This document shows, in pieces, positions 39,801 to 51,952 of a stretch of 64,000 bases of DNA (position 1 is the stretch's first letter; each line of letters begins with the position of its first letter). The position numbers and the translations under genes are program-made. Source of the stretch: Erythrocercus mccallii (Eukaryota; Chordata; Aves; Passeriformes; Dicruridae); the NCBI GenBank assembly GCA_013397435.1, contig VZRG01000527.1, forward strand, positions 208,625-272,624. The letters are read 5' to 3'. A model generated the notes under the pieces. The model was not told the origin of the DNA, did no database searches, and saw only the letters and a program-made list of their open reading frames with translations.

Positions 39801-42800
39801 AAAATTTTGCTATGTTTTCAAGCAACTGAGCCTTGACACTGGGTGATAGCTAGTTTATACTTTAAGAAAATAAAATAGAAATCTGTTGATTTTATTTGAC
39901 ATGCATATTAAATTTCTTTCAATTTTGATACCCCCAGTCCATAGATCATTGCTTTGTTATTTCAAAGTATATCAAATGATTCAATGTTAAAATGAAAAAT
40001 GAATGCAATCGTCCATTGCGGATGAACTGTGCATCATCTAGGTTGTATTGATCTGCACAGGAACAATGCCTTTCTTTTAAAATAATACCTGGACAGATCA
40101 TTAAGAATTGTTGCACAGTATTAAACAAGGAAAAAATCTTTCACAAAGTTTCTTTATAAATATAAACTTTTTTTTCTCAGTTTCAGCCTTAGGTGGGAAT
40201 TCAAACAGGGAGCTGTATGGCTCAAACCACAGGACACAGACTGGAAAGAGCTCAGATTTCTGTTACTCCAGGTTAAAGGGGTAGTACTGTATATGCATCC
40301 TCTACAGCATATAAGCAATAGACAAACAGAGACAAACAGAGAAAATACATTCCAACTCTCCACACCGAAATCTTCTGGAGAGAGGAAAAAACAAGAAATA
40401 CTTTTGCTGCCTTCATAAATACTGTTTCTAACGTAAATACTAAGAGCACTGACATGATGGAAAATTGCCAACAGCCATTTTCCTACCACCAGAGTTAATA
40501 GAGCATGAGGATTCTACGGTTGAAAACAACATGACACTGATTACTGAGCACTATCAGTACTAATGCTGCTGCAAAGAAAATGATCAAGTGCCGCTGCCAT
40601 ATTCCTTCTCTTTGCTGCAAAATCAAGGTGCAGGTACACAGGAAACTCCAGAACTACATTCTACTTAGGAGTAGTAATAAGACAAAATTTTTTTTTCATC
40701 TTGCAGACATTAAACTGATTTGCATCATAGTAATAAAGAGATGGATGCCTGCATAAGTACAACACTCTATATACCAAGACTTACCTCTTTTATGTTTGCT
40801 TTAAAGTGAAATCACATTCACAGGTGATGGGCACAGTTTAACAGGCAAAGTAGAAATAGGAATTTTGGAAAGACAGGCAGTTATTTAGCATTAGCAGTAT
40901 CTTATATTTCACCTGGAGATAAAATTTCAATGTACCTGATCGTATTCACTACATCTGAAGGCAATGTTTTTGTGGGGACTGAATCTATTTCTCTTCTGTT
41001 TCAGAGTAAGATGAAGAAATGCAAATGGACAGTACTGGATAGCTCCTGAGATACTGTTTTTAGATCTTCCTGTGTATCCTAAGGCCCAGAATAGAGTTTA
41101 TCTTGCATTCTTATGCAAATCCTTTTGACATAGTAAATCAGACTAGAACCTTAATTAACACTAAAAATAGTAATCCATTCATCACTTAGTTTATTATTTT
41201 AATAAAAGAATATTTCTGACATATCACAATAAAAACCTATCATCTTGAATTTTAAAGAAACACAAATAACAGAGGACTCACTTTGTCCTCATTCAAGTTC
41301 AAACTCTCATCTTCCCACTCATACCTAAGGATGCAATCACGTAAACTAAGTCTTGTCACAGAATCCATATTCACAAGAGGCTCGAATTACACCGTGATGG
41401 ATCAGAATATGGAAGTCCAAGGTGAACTTCTTGATGCATTTAGATTTCCTAGAGAGATTTAACTAAGTGAATTTACCACTTCACTCTGTTACTTATCAGC
41501 ATGGGCACAGCCTGCCAACCACGTGCTGTGTAGCTACTCATGACAGCTGAAAAAATCACAATTAAAAAGCAGGTATGCAAGACTGTGACAGAAAAAAAAC
41601 CATGCCTTTGCACAGTTACCCTGTATTTCCCACTCTAAAATGCAGCGCTAAGATCTGAACCACCAAGAAGTTTCACCTTCCTGCCGAAGGAGGGCTGAGT
41701 GGTGGGCTCCATCCAGTACACACCCTGTTGTTATGCAGAGGCCAGCAGTAAACACACCTTCAAACAAAGAGTGCGGGTCTGATTTTCTGAGTCTGTGAAA
41801 TTTTCAGCCTGTTAGTAGCTGATTCCTTCTTCCTGTGAGAGAATCCATTCCTTTCAAGGATGGTGAATGTAAAAAAGTTTTTTATTTTTCATAAACACTT
41901 CTAAGTTCTCATAACAACTCTCTCACAGGTGTTGTTTCTATTATTTAACCAATGAAGAGAAGTGTTGTCTTTACTAACCAATCATAGGGTCCTTTAGCGC
42001 AGCATGTTATTAAAGGGCTGTGTGAAACTGAAAATAAAGCCTTTCTGAATTTTCTTCTACCTGGAGTCAAGCTCTTCATTTCGTGTCCAACAGCAATGCT
42101 TTTTTTAAGCATCTGGGCTGAGAGGTAACCCCACATGGTTATCTGACGGGGAGGGGGGAAGTAATTAAAAGAAATTAAAGAAATTAGCAAGATGGAAAAG
42201 CAGAATAGCTGAAACCCTCGCCAGAGCTGAAAACCCCTCCGAGCATGAAAAACAATGGGAAAAGAAGAAAATGGTGCTTTTTGTTCTGCACCTGGAAGCA
42301 AGTGATACTAGTGACGAGAAAGACAGTAATTAGGAAGTAGCCTTATTTCTGACAGTTGTGGTTCCAGACATACTGCAAGTTTAATAGTTTCAATTAACTC
42401 AGAGAGTAGAACCCAACATGAAAATCTGTCACAAAAACGGAATACTGCAAACTGTGAAAAAAAAAATACCCTAGAAATAAATATTTGTTATCTGAAGTTA
42501 CAAAAGAAAAGCAACATACTAAGGAGAGACTAGTGATTGATACCAAATTAACTGTACTACTTAAGTTTGGCAAGGAGCTAACCAGAGCTGACAACAGAAG
42601 AGACTGGGACAGACCTGGGCCAAGTATTTCAGGAACAGACTCCTGACTTCCTCAAAAAAAAGGAAAAGCAGAGCCTGGCAAACAACAGCAGCCATCCAGT
42701 ACAGAACAAAGTTTACAGAGATCAGTCAGATCTCTGACACAGGGAGAAAGATTGATAATCCAATATCCCACCAGAAAATAAACGCAAGATAGAAAATCAT

Positions 42801-44351
42801 CCAGAGCTCAGAGAACATGTGGAGCTGCACACACAGTGACAGTCTGCACAAACAACAGTCCTTGTCAGAGTGGGGGAAGAAACTCTGAAATGGTGATGGA
42901 TTACAGCTCTCCATTCCACCAAGTGACTATACTGACGAGGGGGATGATGACAGCAACACTTACTCCTATTAGTAAATCCTTTGTACTTTTATGATACACA
43001 AATGCCCTAGTGTATGGTATTGCTACACTTTTATATTAAGTATGTCTTGTTAGTTCCCTTAAATCACATTTAAGCCAAATTCAGGTAAAAAATCAGTCAT
43101 ACATTTCATCAATAACTTTCAAAATTGACAACACTGCTGAATGCTTACTAAAGTTACCACTAAATATACAAAATCTCTGGTTAACGTAGTTAAACTGATC
43201 CTTACCTACATCAATACTGAGCTGGCACTGACAAGGAAGTAATCACAGCTCAGGTCCTTTTGCACACCTTATGTTTCACATTTTCCCAATCATCGAAAAA
43301 TTATTCACAAATTCTGGTCTGAGAATTCATCTGCAAGGTATGAACTCACTGAGTATTTTCAGGTGCACTCCTCCATTCCCCCTGAGATCTTCATATTCCT
43401 TTGTCAGTTAAATCACAACAGGTTTGAAATGTTCCTGGGATCTAAACAGACTTACATCTTTCATCCTGACTCCTTCTGTTTCCTCCATTTTTGAGACACA
43501 GTCTGTCCATTTTTCTTAGTAGTGTTTGTTCACTTCCTTAGATATGCAAGTATCTGTTTATTAGACTAAAAAACATCTTCCCTGTTGAACTGGCTGGTAA
43601 GCAGCTTCTTACTTCAGTGGGGGATAACAACATTTTCCCCTCACTTCAGTAATTCATTTGGATTTTTTCAGTGTCTAATGCGATCTCCACCAGAGCCTAC
43701 AGTCTGTATCAATCTTTACTTGCATTATCCAAAGATCTAAATAAATACAATGTATGCAGCTCATTGCTGACTGCTGAGACCAATAATTCCAACACACCAC
43801 TAACAAACAACTATGGGATAACAGGGGGCTTTGCAGCAACTGAACCCCACTGCAGCCTCACTATTCTCAGAGCAGAGCAGGACAACTGCAGGATATAACA
43901 AATAAGAAAACATAAAGTAGCTACGTCTTCCCTTCCTTTTGCACAAGGAATAACCTATGGAAAACTGGAACATTTTTTTACATCCTACAAAAGGAAGTAT
44001 TTTGAGAGGCCATTGATATCAAGTATTCCTGTGTTACATGAATATGCATAATTCAGGCTGATGCCATTTGAAAAGGTTATGCATTCATCTTATGATGGCA
44101 CAGAGAGGGTATCAAGTTTTACAGAGTAACACTTCCTATAGGAAAATACAGGAAAAGAGAGCAGCTTTGGAAAGATTCAACAACTTTGGAAAGATTAGGA
44201 AAAGGCCAAGCTAAAACCAAACACACCAAAAAAAAAAGGCATAAAGGACACACATTGGAAGTATCGTAGTGGAAGTACAGAGAGCTGTTAGTGCATTCAG
44301 ATGTACAGGCAGAGTACAAGAACAGCATCATCATGTCTAGAAGAGATACAA

Positions 44352-45214
44352 CACCAAATTGGGTGCGAGTGTTGATCTGCAGAAGGGTAGGAAGGCTCTG
44401 CAGAGGGATCTAGACAGGCTGGATCAATGCACCATGGCCAACTGTATGAGATTCAACAAGGCCAAGTGCCATGCCAGACACCTGGGTCACAATGACCCCA
44501 TGGAATGCTACAGGCTTGGGGTGGAGTGGCTAGAAACTGGACAAAAAAGGATCTGGGAGTGCTGGTTGACAGCAGCTGAACATGACCCAGTATGTGCCCA
44601 GGTGGCCAAGAAGGCCAATGGCATCCTGGCCTGGATCAGCAATAGAAAGGCCAGCAGGAGCAGGGCAGTGACTGTCCCCTGTACTGAGCACTGGTGGGCC
44701 TGCACCTCGAGTCCTGGAGTTTTGGCCTCCTCACTACAAAAAGGACATGAAGATGCTGGAGTGTGTCTAGAGAGGGGCAATGGAGCTGGGGAAGGGTCTG
44801 GAGCACAAGGCTGATGAGAAGCAACCGAGGGAGCTGGGATTGCTTACTCTGAAGAAAAGGAGGCTCAGGAAAAACCTCACTCCTCTCTACAACAACCTGA
44901 AAGGAGTTTGTAGCCAGATGGAGACTGCTCTCTTCTCCAGAGTAACATGCATCAGGACAAGAGGAAATGCTCTTGAGTTGCAGCAGGTTAAGTTTAGATT
45001 GGGTATTAGGAAAAAATTCTTCTCTCAAAGTACCATCAGACAACAGGCTGCCCAGGGAAATGATGGCATTATCAACTATAGAAGTGATCAAAGAATGTGT
45101 GGATGTGACACTTGGGGACACAGTTTAGCAGTAAACATAGCAGTGCTGGTTTAACAATTGGATTTGATGATTTAAAAGGTCTTTTCCAACCTTAACAATT
45201 CTATGATTCTATGA
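44352..45214 (+). mobile_element. CR1 LINE, 5'-truncated copy with intact 3' tail
   Basis: This 863-bp block carries the 3' end of CR1 ORF2 and the 3' UTR in sense orientation. Broken frames still show typical CR1 protein pieces: CMRFNKAKC, LGHNDPM, CAQVAKKANGILAWI, then GLEHK, RELGLLTLKKRRLR, LYNNLKG and RTRGNALELQQ. The tail reads GGTCTTTTCCAACCTTAACA and ends in two copies of ATTCTATG plus A (45198-45214), the hallmark CR1 3' end. Frameshifts and stops break the reverse-transcriptase frame, so the copy is dead. It lies antisense to TRHDE. Confidence 0.95.
44359..45154 (+). pseudogene. CR1 ORF2 remnant (reverse transcriptase C-terminal part)
   Basis: Two overlapping open frames, 44359-44814 and 44780-45154, together hold pieces of the C-terminal part of CR1 ORF2. 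The similarity shifts frame within the first: it is clear up to about NGILAW and then continues in other frames until GLEHKA in the second. This is decay of a retrotransposon protein and not a host gene. Confidence 0.85.
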
Positions 45215-45687
45215 AACAGCTTTACATGGTACAGTTGCATTTGAGAGCAAACTATATATACAAAATGCAGTGACACAGAGGATTGAATGACCACATGAGT
45301 ATCAAAGATGTTGAAGGAAAAACAGCAGTTAAACTGAATAAGCAAAAGAAGCCATAAAAAGAAGTTTGAATAAAGTGAACATAAAGCAGACAAATTCAGC
45401 ACCATCAATTGCATCGGTCAGGTAGAGAAGCCGAGAACCTTCCTGATCAGCCCCTGGCAACAAGAAAGATACCAAAACAGACATAGCACGTTCTACTGAA
45501 ACAGCACTATTTGATCAAGTACAATCTTGTTTACACCCTATGTTATACTGTGACATTACAAAATCACGGAGATAGATGTCTGTTCTCAGTACTACTAGTC
45601 CACTGAATACATAAACTTTTCCAATTATACAGAAATCAGAATGGTTTCCCTGAGTAGAATTCCATTCTCTGCATCACAGATTTAAAC

Positions 45688-45716
45688 ATTAAAGTTATAT
45701 TAAAGTTATATTAAAG
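45688..45716. repeat. Tandem repeat of ATTAAAGTTAT
   Basis: The 11-bp unit ATTAAAGTTAT is present 2.6 times with no mismatch. Confidence 0.95.
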
Positions 45717-46857
45717 AACCATAACAAAGTTAGATTCACAAACCTCATCGAAACTCAATAACCGATGAATAATTTACATTAAGATAATACAGGTTTCATT
45801 TTAAAATGTTTCTATTATGATGACTTTTCTCTGTTAGAATCACAATTTTCCCATACTGTCTTGCTTCACTATTATTTACAGAAAAAACAATTTCTGACCA
45901 TTCCTCTTAAAAGTAAAAGTCCAATTAAAGATTTTGCTGCATCGGTAATGTTTGATGAAGACCATGACTGAGCATACAGGCTTTTCTTTTCAGAAAATGT
46001 AAGAATAACTTGCACAAAACAAGTATTGTAATGTCTACTAGAAGAAAGAGAATAATTTGTTAGACCTTCAGTATAATGAAAGGCACAAAAGAATACCTAG
46101 TATGGAATCAGAAACCAATAGTCCCTGAATTTAGAAGGTCTTTTTTTCTGACTCCTATCAACGCAGAGTACACAGCTAATTCAATGTGCACCATAGAAGC
46201 ATTCTTAAAAATCTTAATAATATTATGCAGAGGACCCTTGCAGTTCTGTAGTGAACCCAGTAAGCCAGGACACCAAGTCATCAAATCATCTGCACTGGAA
46301 GTATGCAAAATTCACACTGAAGTCTTTGAACAAAGTTCTCCTTCACACTGAAGACATGATCTTTTCCTCCTAAAAGACAGGCTATAAAACAGCCTGAATG
46401 AAACAATGTTTACACGTGGCTCCTGGTCCCTTTTCACTGCTGGAACAATATAAATCAGCTGCTGGTTCAAATGTAAATCAGATTCAATAGGACTAAGGAC
46501 TTGCTTAAAGCAAATTATTAAGTATGTGAAAGATCAAACACTAGTGCTCTACTGGCATCTGAGAATGCAAATAAGAGATGCAGACGAGGCTGAAGAAAAA
46601 CAAAGGAGAACTGAGGGATTCTTACTTGGTGCAAGAATTAAAAATCTATTGGTTTAAACTAAACAGTAACAATTGTATCAATGGAGGAATCCTCTCAATA
46701 TCTCATTACTTTACTTGATGGAAAGCACAATACAGGTATTTCTATAACAGGCCAATGTGGTTTGCTTTTTCGTGCTAATATTTTGATACTTCTCAAGATC
46801 TTTTACTCCTTAAGCCAGTTTTGTTCTCTCTCTTTTAGTAAACATTGATTTCCCTCT

Positions 46858-46869
46858 CCCCCCCCCCCC
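46858..46869 (+). repeat. Poly-C homopolymer (12 C)
   Basis: Twelve uninterrupted C follow TCCCTCT. The run is likely to be length-variable and prone to sequencing error. Confidence 0.95.
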
Positions 46870-49129
46870 TTTTGCATTTCAAATAGAGCTAAAACAAGCA
46901 AGAGTGGTTTTGTTTAACACCTTCAAAGGTGCTGAACCTACTCTGGCTAGCTGGAATAAAAATCCACAGCTGCAACTAGTTCTTTATGGATATTCCAATC
47001 CCAATTTTTTCTTCTTCTTTCAAGCTTCAGAAAACTGTTTAAAATAAGTACAGTGCATTCTTCAAAGATATCAGGAATGGTAGTGTACTTTGGAGTACCA
47101 TATATAATCTCAGTGCACTCCTTGCAGTCTGTGCTGACTGGGAGTTCAGCTTGATGTCAGCTTGAAGGCAGTGATGACCAAAGACAGTCATCTACAGAGA
47201 CAAATTATTAGGGGCTTCAAGAATACCAGCTATCCTGCCAGCAAGAAAAAATGAAACACATATTTATTAAAAGACACTTTTGTCTCTTGCCACAGCTATA
47301 TGTTGCACAATGAACTGGTATTTCATTTACAGGTAAAGATTCAGTGTTGCAGTGACAATACAAGTTTCAGTGAACAGAGTACTATGCTTGACAAAGTGAT
47401 GAGTACAAGATTATTACCTGTCCTTTCAAACTTCAGTATTTGAAGTAACCAATGGAAAACTTTAGAAGCATCAGACAAAAGATGAAAAATCCCAACCATC
47501 ACTTTAGGATCCAGAAGAGCACATCCTTCCATTTGGTACTTAACATTCCAGATACTCAGCTTTTTCCAGAGATATTCTCTCATCATTTTATAATAACTAC
47601 TTTTTGTAATAAAATAATCAACGTTTTTAGTTTCGTTTTGTTTTGTAATAAAAATAAACTGGTTTTTGTAAAATAAAACAGCTTCAATTGAAAACAAATG
47701 TCCAAACACAATGAATTGTATGCAATACTGAGAAATGCATAATTATAGAAATATATTCAAGCAACTAATGAAGAAAGACAAGGAACCCTCACCCTCATAG
47801 CAAAAGTTACCACAGAATTCTGCTATTTAGTCTGCAGGGTATCAGTCCTTCTGGCATTAGCAAAGTGTCACTCCTAGAGGTTTCAGCTTGAAATGTTTTC
47901 CCATAATCAGAGAATTGACTTGCATCAGCATGCAATCTGATTCACAAAAGTACTGTTGAAATCAGTTAAGAGAGCCCATCTCCAAGCACATGAATCCCTG
48001 TAATGACTTGGCCTGGTGAAAATCCAGACATTCTGGCCTACACGTAACTGTCACTGTCAATTCAGCATAGCTCTTCTGGCTCATTATATTTGTTAACTTG
48101 TCTCCTCTCCTAGTACTGTAATGATGTCTCCCTCCCTCTTGATCAAAACTCCTTATCTTCTTTCTAACTATATTTGATTACTGCCTTTCGCATCCTTAGG
48201 TACATTTGCAGTTTTCTGTGTTTGGATGCTGGAAGGGAGTAAAGAAAAACTGAAGCGAGAATTTCATCTCCTGTGACCTCCAAGAAAGAAATGTAGTTGT
48301 GTCATCAATCTTTGAAATTCCTTTGGGTGCATGTAATCAAAGACTTTTAGAAAGAAAGAAAGAAATCTCTTTACTAGCCTTTCTTATGCAGAATCAGCAA
48401 TTCTACCTTTTTGACACCTGGTGCCTCACACTGACATGCCAGAAACTTTCCCCAAGGTCACAGTGGTACGAGTCCATATTTATATTGGTCTAGTCTACGA
48501 AGTGATACCTGATCAGCTTACCAGGCTCATATAGGAAATTCTGCTTAACATATTTCCAAGCACAATGAAAATTTAGACCTCTTGGTCTCCCATTTTCTTT
48601 GCAACTTTTGAGGCTTTTATCTTTTGTACTAAAGGTTTTAAGTATGGTACTTAAGAAGTTGGGAAGTATTTTGTGGCTTCTTCTGAACTAAACGACTATT
48701 AAGTAGGCATCTGCAATTGAAGGTGACCGGATTTTTTTTTTTCAATTGTTTTCTTGCAGGTCTGGTAATTTTCTATCCCAGCTTCTCCCACCAGCACAGT
48801 GTATCGGAAAACCATAACTCGACATCTCTGTGATCAGATCTGAGGTTGAAGGTAACACACTGATGCTGACATAAAATTGTAATGACCTGCTACTTCCTAG
48901 ACTTCATACTCTGTTCAAGTTCACATTGTTTTCAGCACGCTACTGACTGCATTTGCAAGGGTCTGACTGTTACTTTGGCTGAAGCAGGACCACTGATCTT
49001 CTTGCTTGCAACAAGATGTGTCTAGAAGAGCAGATCTGCTGCAATGTGTTTTTTCTTGACTATGTCAAGGTTCATAGTGTTATAAATGAAAAAATCGCCA
49101 ATCCAATTTTAATAGAAAAATCAAAAAGG

Positions 49130-49135
49130 TTTATT
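49130..49135 (-). promoter_or_regulatory. LTR polyadenylation signal AATAAA
   Basis: The minus-strand AATAAA sits about 50 bp before the LTR end and 170 bp downstream of the TATA-like box, as expected for the R/U5 part of a retroviral LTR. It points in the TRHDE transcript direction. Confidence 0.7.
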
Positions 49136-49303
49136 TACAATATTTACAAATTTGGAAAAAGTTTTGCAAAATAGATCAAATGAGCCAACGATCTCGCAAA
49201 CCTCGAGTCACCGGCCCGGGTGTTCGGTGACTGGTGGCGTGTGACCTGCACCAAAAGCGGCAGGGTCCCCACATCCACGAATCCATGTGGTTTGGGAGGG
49301 GGT

Positions 49304-49309
49304 CTTATA
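49304..49309 (-). promoter_or_regulatory. LTR TATA-like box (TATAAG)
   Basis: The minus-strand sequence GTATAAGACCCCCTCCC is a typical U3 core promoter for this kind of LTR. Transcription from it would run in the same direction as TRHDE. Confidence 0.6.
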
Positions 49310-51902
49310 CTGTTTTTCATAGCCTGGGGCTACGATGTGCAATGAAGAGATGTGGTTTTTCCGTCTCCGATGTAGTCATCTCGAAGGGAGACAAAGAAGC
49401 GGAGACCTGGCCAGGGAGTTTCCCGAACTGTCAAGTATCTGTCTTTTGTGGGTTGATGGCTGTGCCTGGGCTCCGACAATGCCCACGATGGTCCAGCTCC
49501 GTCCAGCTCCGTGCTGCAGCTGCAAGCCATCGTGGTATCTCTAGTCCATTGTTCTCGTTTCGGCGTCTTCATTTGCATCCGAATGTTTTCCTAAAGTACA
49601 CTGAAACTGGTTCTGCAAGCCGTGCTGGCTGCTTGTTACAGGAATTTCCCTCTCTCAGGGCTTCTAGTATCAGGTAAAAAAAGAAAACTTCTACCACTAA
49701 CTATATATCTTATAGCAAAACTAAACTATAACTTTTAAATAATAACACAACTTTTCATAACACAAATTACATCATATGCTCATCTATAACGATAGGTATA
49801 TGTTCATAGGTAGATGAACAAAGATAGTGCTGGTGAAGCAGTAAAATGCTCAGGAAAAACACCAACTTAGAACATACCTGAAGCAGCATTCTTCTGCACA
49901 GTTCCAGAATACATCTATCTTCCCTTGCCACTTGATGCAAAGCTGTGTCTGCCAGCCCAAATAGGAAATATGTTCGAGGTGATTGAATGGCTCACCCAAA
50001 TATGCTGAACTGGCACACACAGCCACCTCATTGTAATTTTGCACCAATAAATCAACAGTTAAAAGGCATATAATACAAGGTGACTTGAAGTGGCTGTCAT
50101 TAATTATGTTCTATCTTTTGCTTAGTAACCACCACCACACAGTCTTCAATAAAACTAATCCTAATTACAGTCTGACAAGTTTTCCAAATTATGCTTATGA
50201 TTTATTTTAGCATGACAGTTTTGGAAACTGCAAGAGCTGTTCATTTCCTTTTAATTTCACAAGTATATCCAGCAGTTACACTCAGAGATAAATAAATATG
50301 TAAGAAGTGACATTTCAACATCCAGGAAGCAGCAAAGTCAGTGATGGAAGATGCCAGTGTACCCTGAAAATACTAAGAATTGAATTTTTAGTAACCACAG
50401 TATCAGTTTCAGAAACTGATAAAATGGTGGCAACTTCCACTCAATCCCTTAGTGGAGCAAATTAATCAAAAATTCTCTCCTGCACTTCACTAAAGACTCT
50501 TGAAAAGTATTTTCTTGTATGTATTTCAAGCCAATCTCCTACCACTTTTGATCAGCATCAGAGGTAGTAGTGTCCCTTGCAGGACTTGAACTGTAGTCTT
50601 CCATGAATTCACTTACAGTTTCATTCTTCTCTTTAATAAGCTCTCTGTGAAAAACCCCCCTTAATAATGTATTTTGTACTCTCAAAGTCAAACTATTTTG
50701 GATAAAAATAGGGGAGACTAGAAAGAAGGAAGAAAGAGAGAAATGTTTAAATTCCACTTCTCAGAATAATTCTCATCTAAATCATTTCAGTGTTGTGAAA
50801 TACACTTTTCTTTGTTGTTAACCTCCTTTTCTCCTGAAAACAAGGAAATAAAAAAGCACATTACTGTTTTTGCTACTTTACAAAGAAAATTCAGGATGAA
50901 ATGCTACAATGGGGGAAAAAAATCAGCCTTCACTACTGAAACATACAGCCAAATTTGGAGAGCTGGGTTTGTGTAACATAGCTTTACAAACTTTTAATAG
51001 GTAGCATATCAACTAGCTTTCTATACTCCTATAACCAGGACGAGAGCTTTCACTTCTGCAACAATGGTAGTTAGAATGAAGTAAAACCTTTACATTCATG
51101 TGTTACAGGAAGAATTTCATAATCACACTTCAAAATCATGAATATACCGCTAATGAAGGAAGTGTCATATCTCCCATACTCTCAAGTCACTCATACCTGG
51201 CACTGTTCCCAGGAAAGGCAGAATCCTTGAACTGGCCACACCTGTTCTGACTCAGCTTTGGTGGAAAATGGGTTAGTTAATAAAAAACTGAAAGATCAAA
51301 TATTTTCTCTGTCTTCACTCTGAAGTGTACCTGTACCAGCCTCTTCTATACATTTTTGCCTTTAGATGACATTAGTCCTAGAGTGGCATATGCTGGAAAA
51401 AATTACATAGCACTGGTTGCGTAACTTTAAAACTGATTTCAGAGAGGTACCCGCCTCAAAGAACACTAATGCTCTTACTGCATTGGTTGCAAGACCAGGC
51501 TTCTTTTCTCAGAATCTCACTCATATCAGTGCAAAGGCTCCAAGTCCTGCTCCATAATGTTTGCACTGATCCTCGGCTGATATCTGGGACATTGGGACAT
51601 TGCAGATAATGCCAATTATAGGGGTCTCAGACACTGTCAGCATTTACAGAACAGCCTCTGCTTGATCTCACTCCCAGCAAAAGGAGACTGGCACACTTCA
51701 TGATCCAGAGTGAAGCAACAGATGGGAAGGAGGGGAGAAGAAAGAGAATCAAAGCTGTTTCATGCTTTTTGCTCAGAGGTTGCCAAAACAGGCACTGACA
51801 GCAAGTAGCCATAGGGAACTCAGGCAAGCTTAAATTATAATTTCTCAGCAGGTGCAAAGCAAGGAGATAGTGTTTCAAAACAACCCCCTAGGAAACCCTG
51901 TA

Positions 51903-51952
51903 TTTTTTCCCCTCTCCCTTCCTTTCTTCTTTCTTTTCTCTTAAACAGTTTC
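51903..51952 (+). repeat. 50-base polypyrimidine tract
   Basis: Only C and T occur on the plus strand over 50 bases, followed by AAACAG, so it mimics a strong plus-strand 3' splice acceptor. No plus-strand exon was recognised after it. Confidence 0.9.

Larger units (their letters stand above)
49078..49764 (-). mobile_element. Endogenous retrovirus LTR, minus orientation, CpG-rich
   Basis: The block is far richer in GC and CpG than its surroundings. Read on the minus strand it has the layout of an LTR: a TGTGTTATG or TGTTATG start, a TATAAG box (49304-49309), an AATAAA signal (49130-49135) and about 50 bp of U5 ending ATAACA at 49078. The two ends form an imperfect inverted repeat (TGTTATAAATGAAAA on the left against TGTTATGAAAAG on the right). 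No gag, pol or env remnants flank it, so it looks like a solo LTR. The right end is uncertain (49762-49764, or as far as 49803). A TTCATAG heptamer occurs at both 49071-49077 and 49803-49809, but a clean target duplication at the TG/CA ends was not found. Open frames inside are chance. Confidence 0.8.

Noticed and set aside
44636..45121. 161-codon minus-strand frame
   Set aside because: It is antisense to CR1 ORF2 remnants; the frame is a shadow of the repeat.
48340..48365. GAAA tandem run as a significant microsatellite
   Set aside because: Only about four short units are present, which is too small to be notable.
49234..49677. 147-codon plus-strand frame
   Set aside because: It lies wholly inside the minus-oriented LTR, which codes for nothing. 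The high GC of the LTR explains the lack of stops.
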